A stretch of DNA of 64,000 nucleotides, taken from the NCBI GenBank assembly GCA_945888325.1, contig CAMDAC010000014.1:1-64000 (forward strand). The letters are read 5' to 3'. The stretch is from Candidatus Sulfopaludibacter sp. SbA3. GTDB lineage: Bacteria; Pseudomonadota; Alphaproteobacteria; Caulobacterales; Hyphomonadaceae. Under the pieces are notes generated by a model. The model was not told where the DNA came from. It saw nothing but the letters and a program-made list of their open reading frames with translations, and searched no databases. Every line of letters begins with the position of its first letter. The stretch's first letter is position 1. Below are positions 63,031 through 64,000 of this stretch, one piece after another. Position numbers and translations under genes: made by a program.

Positions 63031-64000
63031 TTACTCCGCCGGCGCGGCCTCTTCGGCTTTCACGCCTTCGATCCACTGGTCGACTTTCCGGGTCAGCACG
63101 TCGAGCGGCAGGGCGCCGCCGCCCAGCACGGTGTCGTGGAAGGCGCGGATGTCGAACTTGTCACCCAGCTGGCTTTCCGCTTTCGCGCGCAGCTGCTGGA
63201 TGTGGATCATGCCGATCTTGTAGGCCGTCGCCTGGCCCGGCGTCACGATGTAACGCTGGACCTCCGAACGGGCCTGCTGCTCGGTGATGGCGGAATTGGC
63301 GAGGAAGTATTGCACTGCCTGCTCTTCCGTCCAGCCTTTCGAGTGCAGGCCGGTGTCGACCACGAGGCGGATGGCGCGCCAGATTTCCGAACCGAGACGG
63401 CCGAAGTCCGAATACGGATCAACGTAGGTGCCCGGCATTTCCTTGGCGAGTTTCTCCGAATAGAGACCCCAGCCTTCGGAATAGGCCGTGAAGCCCGCCT
63501 GCGTGCGGAATTTCGGCACGCTGGTCAGCTCCTGCGCGATCGAGATCTGCATGTGGTGGCCCGGCAGGCCTTCATGGTAGGCGATCACTTCCAGCTCGCC
63601 CTTCGGCATCGCCTTCATGTCCGACAGGTGGGCGTAATAGATGCCCGGGCGCGAGCCATCCGGCGTGCCTGGATAGTAGTGCTGGGCGGCGCCCGGCTGT
63701 TCGCGGAACGCTTCGACGCGCTTCACGATCAGGTCAGCCTTCGGCAGGATGCCGAAATATTCCGGCAGCTTGGTCTTGATATTGTTGATCGCGGCCGTGG
63801 CGTCCGCAATGTAGGCCTCGCGGCCTTCATCCGTATCCGGATAATAGTGGCGCTCGTCATCGGTAGCGTCGCGAATGCTCTTGAAGAATTCCTGCAGCGT
63901 GCCGGTGAAGCCGACCTGCGTCTTGATGGCTTCCATTTCGGCCTGGATACGGCTCACTTCCGAAAGACCCAGGTTATGGATCTCGTCGGCGGTCATCGAG
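63031..64000 (-). CDS. DUF885 family metallohydrolase, N-terminus outside window
   Basis: C-terminal 323 codons of a DUF885 protein; the frame stays open past the window edge, so the start is missing. The zinc-site motif is IAYHEGLPGHHMQISIA, followed by FTAYSEGWGLYSEKLAKE and WRAIRLVVDTGLHSKGW. ATP-independent M32/DUF885-like peptidase activity is expected. It is a paralogue of the membrane-anchored copy at 14429-16255. The C-terminal tail EAAPAE is short and acidic. A terminator follows. Confidence 0.9.
   Translation of the reverse strand, partial: SMTADEIHNLGLSEVSRIQAEMEAIKTQVGFTGTLQEFFKSIRDATDDERHYYPDTDEGREAYIADATAAINNIKTKLPEYFGILPKADLIVKRVEAFREQPGAAQHYYPGTPDGSRPGIYYAHLSDMKAMPKGELEVIAYHEGLPGHHMQISIAQELTSVPKFRTQAGFTAYSEGWGLYSEKLAKEMPGTYVDPYSDFGRLGSEIWRAIRLVVDTGLHSKGWTEEQAVQYFLANSAITEQQARSEVQRYIVTPGQATAYKIGMIHIQQLRAKAESQLGDKFDIRAFHDTVLGGGALPLDVLTRKVDQWIEGVKAEEAAPAE

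Overview
The window is a 64 kb piece of a GC-rich alphaproteobacterial chromosome. Several features fit the Caulobacterales/Hyphomonadaceae side of that class: a large (about 180 kDa type) NAD-glutamate dehydrogenase, a CC0125/CC1285-type lipoprotein, an ethylmalonyl-CoA pathway gene pair, two CtrA-box-like sites, many small lipoproteins with GC-rich leaders, and densely packed genes with 4-nt ATGA/GTGA overlaps. The genus is inference only. I see no insertion sequence, prophage, CRISPR array, rRNA operon or replication origin. The content is mostly core chromosome.

Layout. 1-4275 (minus) is the 3'-truncated NAD-glutamate dehydrogenase gene. 4665-9867 holds an AI-2E-type permease, a HerA/DUF853 ATPase with a coupled lipoprotein, an aldehyde dehydrogenase with a textbook terminator, and a glutathione transferase. 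10076-16255 holds a CC0125-type lipoprotein, a PQQ-type sugar dehydrogenase-like lipoprotein, a Bcr/CflA-like MFS pump, a lipoprotein with a single haem-c motif, and a DUF885 metallohydrolase. 16261-22996 holds a RimB-RimK fusion, ethylmalonyl-CoA mutase (meaA/ecm), two small membrane proteins, a D-amino-acid transaminase and crotonyl-CoA carboxylase/reductase (ccr). The mutase and ccr are two diagnostic enzymes of the ethylmalonyl-CoA route of acetyl-CoA assimilation. 23008-24779 is a short run of small membrane and transport genes. 24997-28394 is gap-pgk-fba (class I aldolase), the triose-phosphate core of glycolysis/gluconeogenesis.

28485-33751 is a patchwork of small genes: a TFIIB-type zinc ribbon, a membrane-anchored TIR-domain protein, DUF1272, DUF2798, thiE, an inositol-monophosphatase-type enzyme and a Baeyer-Villiger-type monooxygenase. 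33811-38145 holds an MsbA-like ABC exporter, rpmE (Zn-free L31), and a glycosyltransferase/O-antigen-ligase pair. 38193-44862 holds thrS, yidD, an IscU/NifU-type Fe-S scaffold, the operon cysS-sixA-exoD, and folE. 45346-52853 is a long minus-strand operon-like run. It reads HEPN-like gene, envC, ctpA, divergent polysaccharide deacetylase, rppH, alpha/beta hydrolase, class IV aminotransferase, sulfotransferase, so it combines septal peptidoglycan control with metabolic genes joined by 4-nt overlaps.

52986-64000 holds a PepSY-like protein, a GNAT enzyme with a TTG start coupled to a lipoprotein, mdh, a Bax-inhibitor-1 family protein, DUF2853, thpR, DUF6445, a second AI-2E permease, and a small acidic lipoprotein. 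These are followed by an unusual T-rich, hairpin-rich non-coding stretch (59941-60556) ending at tRNA-Leu(CAA), then dsbB, DUF3429, an acyl-CoA dehydrogenase and the C-terminal part of a second DUF885 enzyme. The most interesting unexplained items are the structured non-coding stretch next to tRNA-Leu, the TIR-membrane protein, the HEPN-like protein, the RimB-RimK fusion, and the palindrome in front of the ethylmalonyl-CoA mutase gene.
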